From: Arabiibacter massiliensis
GTDB taxonomy: Bacteria > Actinomycetota > Coriobacteriia > Coriobacteriales > Eggerthellaceae
Direction: 5' to 3'
DNA: 64,000 nt
NCBI RefSeq assembly: GCF_900169505.1
Contig: NZ_LT827021.1
Span: 806,001 to 870,000, forward strand
In this document: in pieces, positions 8,270 through 17,176 of the stretch
How positions within the stretch are numbered: the stretch's first letter is position 1
How the letters are laid out: each line of letters begins with the position of its first letter
Notes under the pieces: model-generated
Database searches by the model: none
What the model saw: only the letters and a program-made list of their open reading frames with translations
What the model was told of the DNA's origin: nothing
Made by a program: the position numbers and the translations under genes

Positions 8270-9309
8270 GCCGCGCCGCCTTCCCCAACGCCCGCGCCTG
8301 GCGCAGGGGCCGCCTCGGCCTTGCCCGCCGCGGTGCGCGCGATGATGCCGGCCACGTCGGCGCGCACGATGCCCGCCGTGGTGAGCACGCCGTTCTTGAT
8401 GGCGAGCGCGCCCGACGATCCGTGCCCCACGAGCAGCGCCCCCTTCACGCCCAGAAGCGGCGCGCCGCCGTAGGTGTCGGGGCTCACCTGCGCCATGAGC
8501 TCTTTGAGGCCGCCCTTGATGGCGAGCGCGCCCAGCTTGGTGGCGAGGCTCTTCATCATGACGCCCTTGAGCGTCTTGAACAGCGTCTTGGAGGTGCCCT
8601 CGATGGTCTTCAGGCACACGTTGCCCGTGAACCCGTCCGTCACGATGACGTCGAACGTGGCGGGCAGGATGTCGCCGCCCTCGGCGTTGCCGGCGAAGTT
8701 GGGCAGGCGCTCGGCGAGCAGGCGGTGGGCCTCCTGGGCGAATTGCGAGCCCTTCTCGTCCTCCTCGCCGATGTTGAGCAGCGCCGCGCGCGGGCTCTCG
8801 ATGCCCACCACCTTCTCGGCGTACACCGATGCCATCTGGGCGAACTGCACGAGGTACTCCGGCTTGCAGTCGGCGTTCGCGCCGATGTCGCACATGACGA
8901 CGGGACGCACGGGAGAGGGGATGACCGTGGCGAGCGCCGGGCGCGCGATGCCCTTGATGCGGCCCATGACCAGCGTGCCCGCCGCGAGGCAGGCGCCCGT
9001 TGAGCCGGCGGAGAAGAAGCCCTGCGCCGCGCCCTCCTTCACGAGGCGGCAGCCCACCACGATGGAGGAGTCCTTCTTCTTGCGCACGGCGTTGGCCGGA
9101 TGCTCGGCCATGGCGATGGCCTCGGAGCACGCGCGCGCCTCGCAGCGGGCGTGCGCGGCGGCGAACGGCTCGACCACCTCGGCCGGGCCGCACAGGATGA
9201 CGGTCAGGTCCTCGTCGGCCGAAAGCGCGTCGGCGACGCCTTCGAGCACGACGCCGGGGGCGTCGTCGCCCCCCATGGCGTCGACGGTGATGATGACCTT
9301 CTGGGGCAT
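8266..9309 (-). CDS. plsX: Phosphate acyltransferase PlsX
   Basis: PlsX makes acyl-phosphate from acyl-ACP, the donor used by PlsY in the first step of phosphatidic acid synthesis. The 347-residue protein begins MPQKVIITVDAMGGDDAPG, with the conserved DAMGGD motif at 9-14. SAGSTGA and MCDIGAN segments follow, as does a C-terminal LLGVKGALLVGHGSS region. The ATG at 9309 has GAGGA five bases upstream and matches family N-termini; longer in-frame starts lack support. plsY and gpsA are at 43.8-45.5 kb, so the whole entry to phospholipid synthesis is in the window. Confidence 0.96.
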   Translation of the reverse strand: MPQKVIITVDAMGGDDAPGVVLEGVADALSADEDLTVILCGPAEVVEPFAAAHARCEARACSEAIAMAEHPANAVRKKKDSSIVVGCRLVKEGAAQGFFSAGSTGACLAAGTLVMGRIKGIARPALATVIPSPVRPVVMCDIGANADCKPEYLVQFAQMASVYAEKVVGIESPRAALLNIGEEDEKGSQFAQEAHRLLAERLPNFAGNAEGGDILPATFDVIVTDGFTGNVCLKTIEGTSKTLFKTLKGVMMKSLATKLGALAIKGGLKELMAQVSPDTYGGAPLLGVKGALLVGHGSSGALAIKNGVLTTAGIVRADVAGIIARTAAGKAEAAPAPGAGVGEGGAA

Positions 9310-9434
9310 GATGTCCTCGCATTCCTCTCGGGGCCGCGTGGACGCATGCGTCCGACCGCTCGCGGCGGGCCCGGATCGGGGCGGCCGGCCGCTGGCGAGC
9401 AGGCGCATGCGCGCAACGCATGGTTCTCCACCGT

Positions 9435-9440
9435 ATTATA
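9435..9440 (-). promoter_or_regulatory. Candidate -10 box for plsX
   Basis: A perfect TATAAT on the minus strand lies 126 bp upstream of the plsX start and just after the rpmF terminator. No convincing -35 hexamer is seen. It would give plsX-rnc-smc a promoter independent of rpmF. Confidence 0.45.
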
Positions 9441-9451
9441 GACGAACATGC

Positions 9452-9501
9452 AAAAAGCCTCCCGGCGCTTCGCGCGAAAAGCGCGATGTGCGGGGAGGCT
9501 T
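9452..9501 (-). terminator. Rho-independent terminator after rpmF
   Basis: On the minus strand AAGCCTCCC pairs with GGGAGGCTT, with an inner GCGCTT...AAGCGC stem, and a T5 run follows. It lies 45 bp after the rpmF stop. Confidence 0.75.
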
Positions 9502-9545
9502 GTCAACGCGCGGCGCACCGTGTCGACGCGCAAGCGCGAACCGTG

Positions 9546-9725
9546 CTACTCGGTCTCGATGACTTCGCGGTTCTTGTAGAAGCCGCAGTTCGGGCACACG
9601 CGATGCGGGAGCTTCGCCTCGCCGCACTGCGGGCACACGGAACGCGAGGGGGCCGCGATCTTGTCGTTGGAGCTGCGACGGGCGTGGGTGCGGGCACGGC
9701 CCATTTTGCGCTTAGGTACAGCCAT
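9546..9725 (-). CDS. rpmF: 50S ribosomal protein L32
   Basis: This 59-residue protein begins MAVPKRKMGRARTHARRSS, the canonical L32 N-terminus. The CPQC and CPNC pairs form the zinc-ribbon (C+) version rather than the zinc-free paralogue. The ATG at 9725 is preceded by GAAGGAGA. It heads the rpmF-plsX-rnc-smc cluster. The DUF177 (YceD) gene that is often directly upstream of rpmF is at 27.7 kb instead. Confidence 0.96.
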   Translation of the reverse strand: MAVPKRKMGRARTHARRSSNDKIAAPSRSVCPQCGEAKLPHRVCPNCGFYKNREVIETE

Positions 9726-9799
9726 GGTTCTCTATCTCCTTCAGGTAAGCCGAGCAGCGTCCGCTCGCTCGTTTTCGCTTGGTAAACACGCGAACCGAT

Positions 9800-9828
9800 A
9801 TACTATCAAAGCGAAGTCCGCGCCGCAA
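9800..9828 (-). promoter_or_regulatory. rpmF promoter
   Basis: On the minus strand TTGCGG (9823-9828) and TAGTAT (9800-9805) are spaced 17 bp, about 75 bp upstream of rpmF. Confidence 0.55.
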
Positions 9829-9884
9829 GGGGTCGTTTCCCACATTTTCCCAAACCGCACGCAGGTTTCACAAGCGAGGCCCCC

Positions 9885-10030
9885 TGTCATCCTGAGCGGA
9901 ACGAACGAAGTGAGAGCAGTCGAAGGATCCCGCGCGGCGCTAGCCGTGACGCTTTCGGCTGGCGCCGCGCGGGATCCTTCGACTGCGCGCTACGCGCTCC
10001 GCTCAGGATGACAAGATGCTCGCTCAGGAT
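9885..10030. repeat. Dispersed TCATCCTGAGCG palindromic repeat
   Basis: This is a complete inverted pair: GTCATCCTGAGCG...GTCGAAGGATCCC, then a GGCGCTAGCC/GGCTGGCGCC-like centre, then GGGATCCTTCGAC...CGCTCAGGATGACAAG. A further partial unit (CTCGCTCAGGATGG) at the right end supplies the TGA stop of the following ABC transporter. Confidence 0.88.
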
Positions 10031-11886
10031 GGCGAAGGCTCCCTCGGGCCGAACTGCATCTCGTAGTACCTTGCGTACGTGCCGCCGAGGGCGAGCAGCT
10101 CGTCGTGGGTGCCGCGCTCCACGACGCGGCCGCCCTCCACCACGGCTATGAGGTCGGCACCGCGGATGGTGGACAGGCGGTGCGCGATCACGAGCGTGGT
10201 GCGCCCGGCCGAGAGCTCCCCGAGCGACTTCTGGATGGCGCGCTCGCTCTCGTTGTCGAGCGCGCTCGTGGCCTCGTCGAGGATGAGGATGCGCGGATCC
10301 TTCAAAAACACGCGCGCGATGGCGATGCGCTGCTTCTGCCCGCCGGACAGGCGCGCCCCGCGCTCGCCCACGAACGTGTCGTAGCCCTCCGGCAGCCCCA
10401 TGACGAACTCGTGGATGTTCGCGCGGCGCGCGGCCTCCATGATCTCGGGCGTCGTCGCGTCGGCGCGGCCGTAGGCGATGTTCTCGCGGATGGTGCCGCC
10501 GAACAGGTACACGTCCTGCTGAACGATGCCGATGGCGTCGCGCAGCGACTCCACGGTGAGGGCGCGCACGTCGATGCCGTCGATCTCCACGCTGCCCGCG
10601 TCCGGGTCGTAGAAGCGCGGCAGCAGCGAGCAGGTGGTGGTCTTGCCGCCGCCCGAGGGCCCCACGAGCGCCACCGTCGCGCCGGCCGGCACGGACAGGT
10701 CGAGCCCGCGCAGCACCTCGTGGATGCCGTCGTAGCTGAAATGCACGTCGCGGTAGCGCACCGCCCCGGCCACGAACCCCTCCGCTCCCCCGCAGCGGGC
10801 GCGCTCGGCAGCGGCGAGGTCCACCGCGTCGGGCGCGTCGGCGATATCGGGGCGCACGGCCAGCGCCTCCATGAAGCGGCGGAAGCCCGCGTAGCCCTTC
10901 TGGAACTGCTCGGTGAAGTTGATGAGCTGCTCGATGGGCGAGATGAAGATGCCGATGTAGAGGGCGTAGATGGCCAGATCCGCCACGTCCAGGCCGCCCG
11001 TGGCCACGAAGTAGCCGCCGCCCACGATGGTGACCGTATACAGCACCCCGATGAACAGCGAGTTCACCGCATGGAACGACCCCATGAACCGGTACGAGCT
11101 CTCCTTAGTGGCCACGAAGCGGTCGTTCGCGCGGTCGAACTTCCCTATCTCCACCGCCTCGTTGCCGAACGACTTCACCACGCGGATGCCGCCGAGCGAG
11201 TCCTGCAGCCGCGCGTTGATGTCGGCCATCTTGCGGCGGTTCTCGGTGAAGATGACGCGCTTCTGGTAGTTGCGCCAGAACGCGTAGGCGGCCAAAAGCG
11301 CCGTGGCCAGCAGCATGATGGCGGTGAGCGGCACGTTGATGAGGAACAGCAGCGCGAACGAGCCCGCGATCTTAAGGATGCAGATGAACAGGTTCTCCGG
11401 CCCGTGGTGCGCGAGCTCCGAGATGTCGAAGAGGTCGGTGACCAGCTTGCTCATCATCTCGCCGGTGTTGTTGCGGTCGTAGTAGCTGAAAGAGAGGCGC
11501 TGGTACTGCTCGAACAGGTCGCGGCGCATGTCGGCCTCCATGCGCGCGCCCATGATGTGGCCCCAGCTGGTGATGAAGTACTGGCAGGCCGTGCGCACGC
11601 CGTAGAGCGCCGCGAACAGAAGCGCGATCCATCCGAGCGATGCGAGGATGGCCTCGGGCGCGCTGAGGAAGAAGTCCTTCGTGAAGAAGCCGAGGAACTG
11701 CGGGAACGCGAGGTCGACGGCCGCGAGCACCGTGGCGCACAGAAGGTCGAGGATGAAGAGCCCCTTGTAGGGCCCGTAGTAACTTGCGAAGCGCGCGAGC
11801 ACCTGGCGCGCCGAGACGGCGGGCGCGTCGGAGGCTTCGGGGTTTGCGCAGGCTCCGGGGTTTGCGGGGGTTCGTTTCGTTTCCAT
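10024..11886 (-). CDS. ABC transporter, fused permease and ATP-binding protein
   Basis: This 620-residue exporter-type half transporter is of the MsbA/LmrA class. A short Pro/Ala-rich N-terminus precedes six membrane helices (about 30-340). The nucleotide-binding domain has Walker A GPSGGGKTT, signature LSGGQKQRIAIAR and Walker B ILILDEATSALD, so all ATPase motifs are intact. It probably works as a homodimer, because no second half transporter is adjacent; lipid or drug export is possible but unproven. The start METKRTPANP at 11886 is chosen because the reading frame upstream belongs to the ClC gene. The stop codon comes from a dispersed repeat. Confidence 0.9.
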   Translation of the reverse strand: METKRTPANPGACANPEASDAPAVSARQVLARFASYYGPYKGLFILDLLCATVLAAVDLAFPQFLGFFTKDFFLSAPEAILASLGWIALLFAALYGVRTACQYFITSWGHIMGARMEADMRRDLFEQYQRLSFSYYDRNNTGEMMSKLVTDLFDISELAHHGPENLFICILKIAGSFALLFLINVPLTAIMLLATALLAAYAFWRNYQKRVIFTENRRKMADINARLQDSLGGIRVVKSFGNEAVEIGKFDRANDRFVATKESSYRFMGSFHAVNSLFIGVLYTVTIVGGGYFVATGGLDVADLAIYALYIGIFISPIEQLINFTEQFQKGYAGFRRFMEALAVRPDIADAPDAVDLAAAERARCGGAEGFVAGAVRYRDVHFSYDGIHEVLRGLDLSVPAGATVALVGPSGGGKTTTCSLLPRFYDPDAGSVEIDGIDVRALTVESLRDAIGIVQQDVYLFGGTIRENIAYGRADATTPEIMEAARRANIHEFVMGLPEGYDTFVGERGARLSGGQKQRIAIARVFLKDPRILILDEATSALDNESERAIQKSLGELSAGRTTLVIAHRLSTIRGADLIAVVEGGRVVERGTHDELLALGGTYARYYEMQFGPREPSPS

Positions 11887-11902
11887 AAGGCTATTGTAGC
11901 GC

Positions 11903-13156
11903 TTACCTTTCCTTTTCGCTCCCGCGATCCTTGACGCGACGGCTCGTGATCCCGCGGCCGAACATGCCCACGTCCGCGCTGCCCAGGTACGCGGGCAGGA
12001 CGGCGAGGGCGGCCCACGGCGCGGCGGCCCACCCGAAGGCCTCGGCTGCCAGCAGCACCGCCGCGAGCGGGCAGCGCGCGGCGGCCGCGAGAAACGCCGT
12101 CGCGCCCATGGCCGCCGCGAACAGGGGCGCACCCCCGATGAGGCCCGCGCAGCTCGCGCCGAGGAGCGCGCCCACCGAAAGCGCGGGCATCACCTCGCCG
12201 CCTTTGAAACCGAAGCCGAGCGTGACCACGGTGAGCAGCGCCTTCACGGCGAAGTCGAAGGGCGCGGCGCCGCCGGCGAAGGCATCCGCGAGAAGCGCGA
12301 GGCCCGAGCCTTCGAAGCGCTGCCAACCGAACGCGAGCACGAGCGCGCAGACGAGCGCCCCACCCACAGCGGCCACGAGGGCCGGATGGGCGCGCGCCCG
12401 CCCGAAGCCGCGCCTGAGCGCGCGCAGCGACCAGCCGAACACCGTGCCGACAGCGGCGCAGGCCAGCCCCACGAGCAGGCAGAGGGCGGCGGCCTTCCAC
12501 GAGGGGCCGGGCGGCGCCATGGCGGGCAGCGCGTAGCCGCCGGGCAAGAGCAGGGAAGCCGCCCAGGCCGTCAGGGACGCGGCGAGCACGGCCGGCAGGT
12601 GGCGCACGACCGCGCCGTCGAAGCGGACGAGCTCGAGCGCGAACGCGGCGCCGGCGAGCGGCGCGCCGAACAGGGCCGCGAACGCGGCCGCCATCCCGCA
12701 GGCCGCCGTCCAGCCGCGGCGGGGCGTCCGCGCGCCGGAGGCGGCCAAGGGCTCCACGCGCGCGAGCCGGCCGAGTCCCGACGCGGCCGAGGACGCCATG
12801 GCGAGCGAGGTGGCCGTCGCCCCCGCCGAGCCGCCGCCGGCCACCGTGAGCAGCGTGCCGGCGAGGGCGGCGGGCGCGAGGGCGGGCGGCACGCGGTCGT
12901 TCTCGCGCACGTCCTCCACCACCGAGCCCGGCTGCGCGCCGAGCGGCAGGCCCAGCAGCCGGAAGAGCCCGATGGAGGCCGCCCCGAGCGCCGGCAGCGC
13001 GAGCAGGAGCCAGGGGAAGCGCGCGGAGAGCGCCGAGGCCGCGTCGAGCGCGAGGGTGGCGAGCGCCGCCGCGAGCGCCCCGGTCGCGCCGGCAACCAGC
13101 GCGAACGCGGCGTGGCGCGCCAGTTGGACGGGAAGGCGGCGGGCCGGGCGCGTCAT
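11903..13156 (-). CDS. ClC-type channel/antiporter paralogue with lost gating motif
   Basis: This 417-residue polytopic membrane protein of the voltage-gated chloride channel family is a tandem paralogue of the preceding gene. Shared blocks include ARFPWLLLALPALGAAS and GFGFKGGEVMPALSVGALLG. Where the paralogue has the gating motif GGGSVGKEAA, this copy has GGGSAGATAT at about 108-117, so the Lys and Glu of the GKE motif are gone. In ClC antiporters that glutamate couples proton exchange, so this copy may be an uncoupled channel, have another substrate, or be degenerate. It starts 3 bp after its paralogue's stop. Confidence 0.85.
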   Translation of the reverse strand: MTRPARRLPVQLARHAAFALVAGATGALAAALATLALDAASALSARFPWLLLALPALGAASIGLFRLLGLPLGAQPGSVVEDVRENDRVPPALAPAALAGTLLTVAGGGSAGATATSLAMASSAASGLGRLARVEPLAASGARTPRRGWTAACGMAAAFAALFGAPLAGAAFALELVRFDGAVVRHLPAVLAASLTAWAASLLLPGGYALPAMAPPGPSWKAAALCLLVGLACAAVGTVFGWSLRALRRGFGRARAHPALVAAVGGALVCALVLAFGWQRFEGSGLALLADAFAGGAAPFDFAVKALLTVVTLGFGFKGGEVMPALSVGALLGASCAGLIGGAPLFAAAMGATAFLAAAARCPLAAVLLAAEAFGWAAAPWAALAVLPAYLGSADVGMFGRGITSRRVKDRGSEKER

Positions 13157-13159
13157 GGC

Positions 13160-14449
13160 TCAGCGGCCTTCCCGGCGGCGGGCGTCCTCCCGCTGGCGGG
13201 CCCGAGCGCGCAGACGCGCGAGCGCGCTTGCGGTGCCGCGGCCGAACACGCCCACGTCGCGGCTGCCCGCGTAGGCCACGGCCACCGCGAGCGCGAGGTA
13301 GGGCGCTGCGGCCAGGCCGAATATCTCCGCGCCCATGAGGAGCGCCGCCAGCGGGCAGCGGCTCACTGCCCCGAAGAACGCCGCCAGCCCGAGCGCGGCC
13401 GAGAACGGCGCCGCCGCCCCCGTGAGGCCCCCGAGGGCGCAGCCCAGAAGCGCGCCCACCGTGAACATGGGCATGATCTCGCCGCCCTTGAGGCCGAACC
13501 CGAGCGCGAGCACCGTGAGGCCCGCCTTCACGGCGAAGTCCATGCCTCCCGCGTGCCCCGCGAGCGCCCCCCGCAGCAGCGGCATGCCCGTGCCCTCGAA
13601 GCCCTGCCAGCCGAAGGCCAGCACAACGCCCGCGAATAAAAGGCCGCCCGCGACGGCGGCTATCAGGGGCCGACCGACGCGTCGGCGCACGACGCGGCGC
13701 GCGAGGCGCAGCCCCGTGCCGAACACGGTGCCCGCCGCCCCGCACGCGAGGCCCACGAGCACGCACTGCGCGACGAGCGGCCACGAGAGGGCGGGCACGG
13801 CGACGCCCGGGATGACATCGCCGATGCCGGTGAGGCGCGCGATGCCGAACGCCGCGAACGACGCGAGCAGAAGCGTGGGCACATGGCGCGCCACGGTCCG
13901 ATCGAAGCGGGCGAGCTCCAGCACGAACATCGTGGAGCCGAGCGGCGCGAAGAAGAGCGCTCCGAAGCACGCCGCCATGCCGACGGCTGCGGCGTAGCCC
14001 TGCGGGATGGCCGGCGCGCCCCGGCGCACGGGCGCGAGCTTGAAGGGGCGGCCCACGAGCGCGCCGAGCGACGCGCCCATCTGCAGCGCGGCGGCCTCCT
14101 TGCCCACCGACCCGCCGCCGAGCACCGTGAGGAACGTGCCCGCGAGGATGCCCGGGGCAAGGGCGGGCGGCACGGGGTCGTTGCGGCGCAGGCGGTCGAC
14201 CAGCGTGTCCGTGGCCAGGTGATCGGGCAGCTTGAGCGCGCGGTAGAGCACGACCGACGCCGCGCCGAGCGCCGGCAGCGCGAGGAGCAGCCACGGGAAG
14301 CGGGCAGAGAGCTTCGCGGCGAAGTCGACGGCGAGCGAGAGCGCGATGGACGCCGCCGCGCCCACGACCCCTGCGGCAAGAGCGAACAGGAAGTGCCGCG
14401 CGACCTGCGAGGGATCGATGCCGCCGTCCCGCGCTGCCCGCTTCGCCAT
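13160..14449 (-). CDS. ClC-type chloride or fluoride channel/antiporter
   Basis: This 429-residue membrane protein is of the ClC (EriC-like) family with about ten hydrophobic segments. The family's first selectivity motif appears as GGGSVGKEAAALQMGASLG near 111-129, keeping the gating Glu118 but with Ala instead of the usual Gly-Pro after it. GFGLKGGEIMP near 350 corresponds to the second conserved block. ClC proteins exchange halide for protons or conduct fluoride; which applies here cannot be decided from sequence alone. It forms a two-gene unit with the downstream paralogue. The 178-bp upstream gap contains nothing recognisable. Confidence 0.87.
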   Translation of the reverse strand: MAKRAARDGGIDPSQVARHFLFALAAGVVGAAASIALSLAVDFAAKLSARFPWLLLALPALGAASVVLYRALKLPDHLATDTLVDRLRRNDPVPPALAPGILAGTFLTVLGGGSVGKEAAALQMGASLGALVGRPFKLAPVRRGAPAIPQGYAAAVGMAACFGALFFAPLGSTMFVLELARFDRTVARHVPTLLLASFAAFGIARLTGIGDVIPGVAVPALSWPLVAQCVLVGLACGAAGTVFGTGLRLARRVVRRRVGRPLIAAVAGGLLFAGVVLAFGWQGFEGTGMPLLRGALAGHAGGMDFAVKAGLTVLALGFGLKGGEIMPMFTVGALLGCALGGLTGAAAPFSAALGLAAFFGAVSRCPLAALLMGAEIFGLAAAPYLALAVAVAYAGSRDVGVFGRGTASALARLRARARQREDARRREGR

Positions 14450-14627
14450 GCTCGCCTCCCCGCCTCGTCGCCATGATGGATGCCTATCCCGCTCATGGTA
14501 GGCGAGGCGCGGCGGACGGCGGACCCGAAGGCGGCGCCGTCAACGAGCCGCCATCCCGCGTGCATCCTCCGGTTGCCTCAAGCCCACCTCTTTTGAAGAA
14601 AAGGGAGGCTCTCGACAAGGAGTCGGT

Positions 14628-15287
14628 TCACTTCACCTTCTCCACCGCTCCCGATCGTGCATCCACGGAAAAAGCAGCCTCGGCCGAACCCGAAGGCGAC
14701 TCCCCGTCCGTTGCAGCGAGAGCCTCGCCGTCGGCATCCGGCATGTTGATTTCAACATACCACTTCATAGTGCCCGCCGACGGATCCTCGTTCTCGGCAA
14801 TATGGGTGAGCAGGTACACATAACAGTTCTCCGCTGCCTCCTCCCCGCCCCATGCATCCAGCGCGAGCGAAAGCGCCTGATCAGCGTCCACGCCCACCTC
14901 GTCCGCGGGGGGTATCGACGCCCATTCCTCGTCGTCGATCTCATAGACGCCCAAATAGGCGGGGTACGCCTTTCCCTCGCTCGTGAAAGCGGTGTAGGCG
15001 CACCCTTCGCCTTCGGAGCCGAACAGGTAAGACCACGAGCACCGCGTCTCCGGCTCCACCACAGTCGACGTGCGCACCGCCAAAAGAACGGCGTCGGGAG
15101 CCTCCTGCCTCATGGCGTCCATCACCGTTTGAAAGCCCTCTCCGAACGCAGGCTCAACGACCAAAGCCTCGCTCGATGCCGCTTCTTTCTGATCTTGGTC
15201 GCACCCCGCAAGGGGGAAAGCGCACAAGAGGACGGCAACCGAGGCGAGTTTCATGAACGTCCTTCGTTTCATATCGCTTCCCAGCAT
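14628..15287 (-). CDS. Putative lipoprotein
   Basis: This protein of about 219 residues is of unknown function. A basic start (KRRTFMK), a hydrophobic stretch and the lipobox LAGC near residue 29 mark a type II signal peptide, so it should be anchored outside the membrane. The mature part is acidic and has the repeat-like element GVDADQALSLALDAWGG, reminiscent of PepSY-type modules, and ends in KVK. AGGAGG lies 6 nt before the ATG at 15287; an ATG at 15272 is an alternative that begins exactly at the signal peptide. It is divergent from the molybdoenzyme genes. Confidence 0.75.
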   Translation of the reverse strand: MLGSDMKRRTFMKLASVAVLLCAFPLAGCDQDQKEAASSEALVVEPAFGEGFQTVMDAMRQEAPDAVLLAVRTSTVVEPETRCSWSYLFGSEGEGCAYTAFTSEGKAYPAYLGVYEIDDEEWASIPPADEVGVDADQALSLALDAWGGEEAAENCYVYLLTHIAENEDPSAGTMKWYVEINMPDADGEALAATDGESPSGSAEAAFSVDARSGAVEKVK

Positions 15288-15413
15288 CATGCTCCTCCTA
15301 TCTTCTCATCCGACGCCGCCGACGTTACCGGAGCTCTTGAGAACAGGCGACCCACAGACTTATCCAAACGCCGTCAAAACGTCCCGAAGACCTCACCAAT
15401 TTTTATGTAGGCC

Positions 15414-15444
15414 CTGGTGTTCGAACGCCAGCGCTTTGCATAAT
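15414..15444 (+). promoter_or_regulatory. Candidate promoter/operator of the molybdoenzyme gene
   Basis: CTGGTGTTCGAACGCCAG (15414-15431) is a near-perfect 18-bp palindrome with one mismatched pair. A CATAAT -10-like box follows at 15439-15444, so the palindrome covers the -35 region. This is where an activator such as the nearby LuxR protein could bind. The assignment is inferred only. Confidence 0.35.
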
Positions 15445-15565
15445 TCTGCGCGATGACCGACACCTTCAGTTCCTTCTATGCTCGACGAGGTCGGTCCGCG
15501 CGAGAGGGGAAGGAGGAACAGACGCCTGGACGACGATCAACGCCAAGCGAGAAACGAGGTGAAAC

Positions 15566-17164
15566 ATGAAAGGAACGAAAGAGGAACCCGCCGCAACGCG
15601 CTCAAAGACGGCGAAAGCATTCCTCGCAACAGCGGCAGCAGTACTCGTCGTGGGCGCGTTCCTCCTTGCAGGATGCCAGCCGCAAGCGGCGGGGCAGGAC
15701 GGAGGGGGGACGGAGGACAAAGCGAAGTCAAGCGCTCCCGCCATCACGACGACGACCGGGGCGAACTTCCAGAACGTCGACACGGGAGACCTGCCGGACA
15801 TCTATCAAAACCAGCTTCAAAACACGGGGAATCGCGGCTGCAACTCATGCCACGAAGATCTGATAGACGTGCTTCAGACCACCAACCCCAAGCACATCAT
15901 CGACTATGCAGGCTACGACAAGGCCATGACCTACGCGGACTGCCAGCCCTGCCATGACTTCCGCTGGGGTCGCGCCGGCATCTACTTCGGCGACTCCATC
16001 CATGCGTCCCATTATGCGAACCCGATGTTCACTGACGAGCAGAACGGCAACTGCTGGAGCTGCCACGCAACGCTCAACGGCGAGGACAAGGAAGTCACAT
16101 GGGAGCTGTGGGACGAGGTCAAGTACGACTCCCTCTACGCCGGCTACGACGACCCCACCGACGTCAACACGCTGTACTGGGTGCAGTCGCGCGGCATCGC
16201 CGACAGCGGCTACATCTCCGGCGTGAACGTGGCTGCGAGCCCGAACGTCGACGTGAGGTTCAGTCAACCCGTCACCGACGAGAAAGACTGCATGGAGATC
16301 AACAACTGGCAGAGCATCGACATCAACGGCACGCAATGGCATCTCGAAGACTACGATTACAGCGATTGGAAGCTTGAGATCAAGGGCGTCAACAACCCGC
16401 GCTCCTTCACGCTCGACGAGCTGAAGGGCATGCCGCAAACCGAGTACACCGTCACCCAATGCTGCGAGACCACCGGCCTCGGCTGCACGACGGTCATGAA
16501 CATCCCCGTCAAGGGCGTGCTCATGGCGGACATCATCGAGGCATGCGGCGGCCTTGCCGCCGACGAAGCCACGGTTCAGATGTTCCCCGTCAGCGCAGAC
16601 ACGTGGACAGGCGAGGGATACGACGGCATGTCGATCAGCTCCATCTTGGCAGCCGACGGCATGGTCGCGCTCGAGTTCTACGGACATGAGCTGAACGACA
16701 ACCAGGGAGCGCCCGCCTGCGTCGTGACCCCCGGCACGCCGGGCGCGGCTTGGGTCAAGCATGTGGCGAGCCTTGACTTCCGCGCCATGGACGATCCCGA
16801 GAAGGTGTTCAACCCCTACGACAGGAACAAGTTCATCGAGGCCATCTACCCGGTCAACTCCGCCTTCTTCCAGGAGGACGGCACGACGTTCAAGAAGGGC
16901 GAGCCGGTGCAGTTGACGGGTTTCTCGTTCTCGTGGGCATCGTCCATGGGAGCCATCAACAAGGTGAGCTTCAGCCTGGACTACGGTGACACCTGGGTGG
17001 ACTTCGCCCCTCCCGCAGACCTCGACCCCACTCAGTGGACCTATTGGGATTTCTCGTGGACTCCCGAGGAAGCGGGCACCTACGTCGTGAAAGTGCTGGC
17101 CGAAAGCGAGGACGGATCAGTGCAGACCGCACCGGCCAACATCATCGTGACGGTGGAAAAATAG
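15566..17164 (+). CDS. Triheme cytochrome fused to sulfite-oxidase-like molybdopterin domain
   Basis: This 532-residue exported lipoprotein has lipobox LLAGC with Cys37. Three c-type haem motifs lie in the N-terminal third: CNSCH (92-96), CQPCH (126-130) and CWSCH (163-167). Residues of about 255-420 resemble the sulfite-oxidase-type molybdopterin domain, with a candidate molybdenum-ligand cysteine in TQCCETTG (297-304). A C-terminal immunoglobulin-like dimerisation domain follows (about 425-532, with FSLDYGDTW). The enzyme would pass electrons between its haems and a molybdenum site on the cell surface. The substrate is unknown; sulfite or an S- or N-oxide is plausible. The ribosome site is GAGGTG. 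Confidence 0.85.
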   Translation: MKGTKEEPAATRSKTAKAFLATAAAVLVVGAFLLAGCQPQAAGQDGGGTEDKAKSSAPAITTTTGANFQNVDTGDLPDIYQNQLQNTGNRGCNSCHEDLIDVLQTTNPKHIIDYAGYDKAMTYADCQPCHDFRWGRAGIYFGDSIHASHYANPMFTDEQNGNCWSCHATLNGEDKEVTWELWDEVKYDSLYAGYDDPTDVNTLYWVQSRGIADSGYISGVNVAASPNVDVRFSQPVTDEKDCMEINNWQSIDINGTQWHLEDYDYSDWKLEIKGVNNPRSFTLDELKGMPQTEYTVTQCCETTGLGCTTVMNIPVKGVLMADIIEACGGLAADEATVQMFPVSADTWTGEGYDGMSISSILAADGMVALEFYGHELNDNQGAPACVVTPGTPGAAWVKHVASLDFRAMDDPEKVFNPYDRNKFIEAIYPVNSAFFQEDGTTFKKGEPVQLTGFSFSWASSMGAINKVSFSLDYGDTWVDFAPPADLDPTQWTYWDFSWTPEEAGTYVVKVLAESEDGSVQTAPANIIVTVEK

Positions 17165-17176
17165 GACGGAGGAAAG

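Noticed and set aside
3827..8473. Very long plus-strand open frame opposite smc, rnc and plsX
   Set aside because: It is an antisense shadow of G+C-rich genes. It lacks any domain, is Arg/Leu/Ala/His-rich, and the minus-strand frames carry all conserved motifs.
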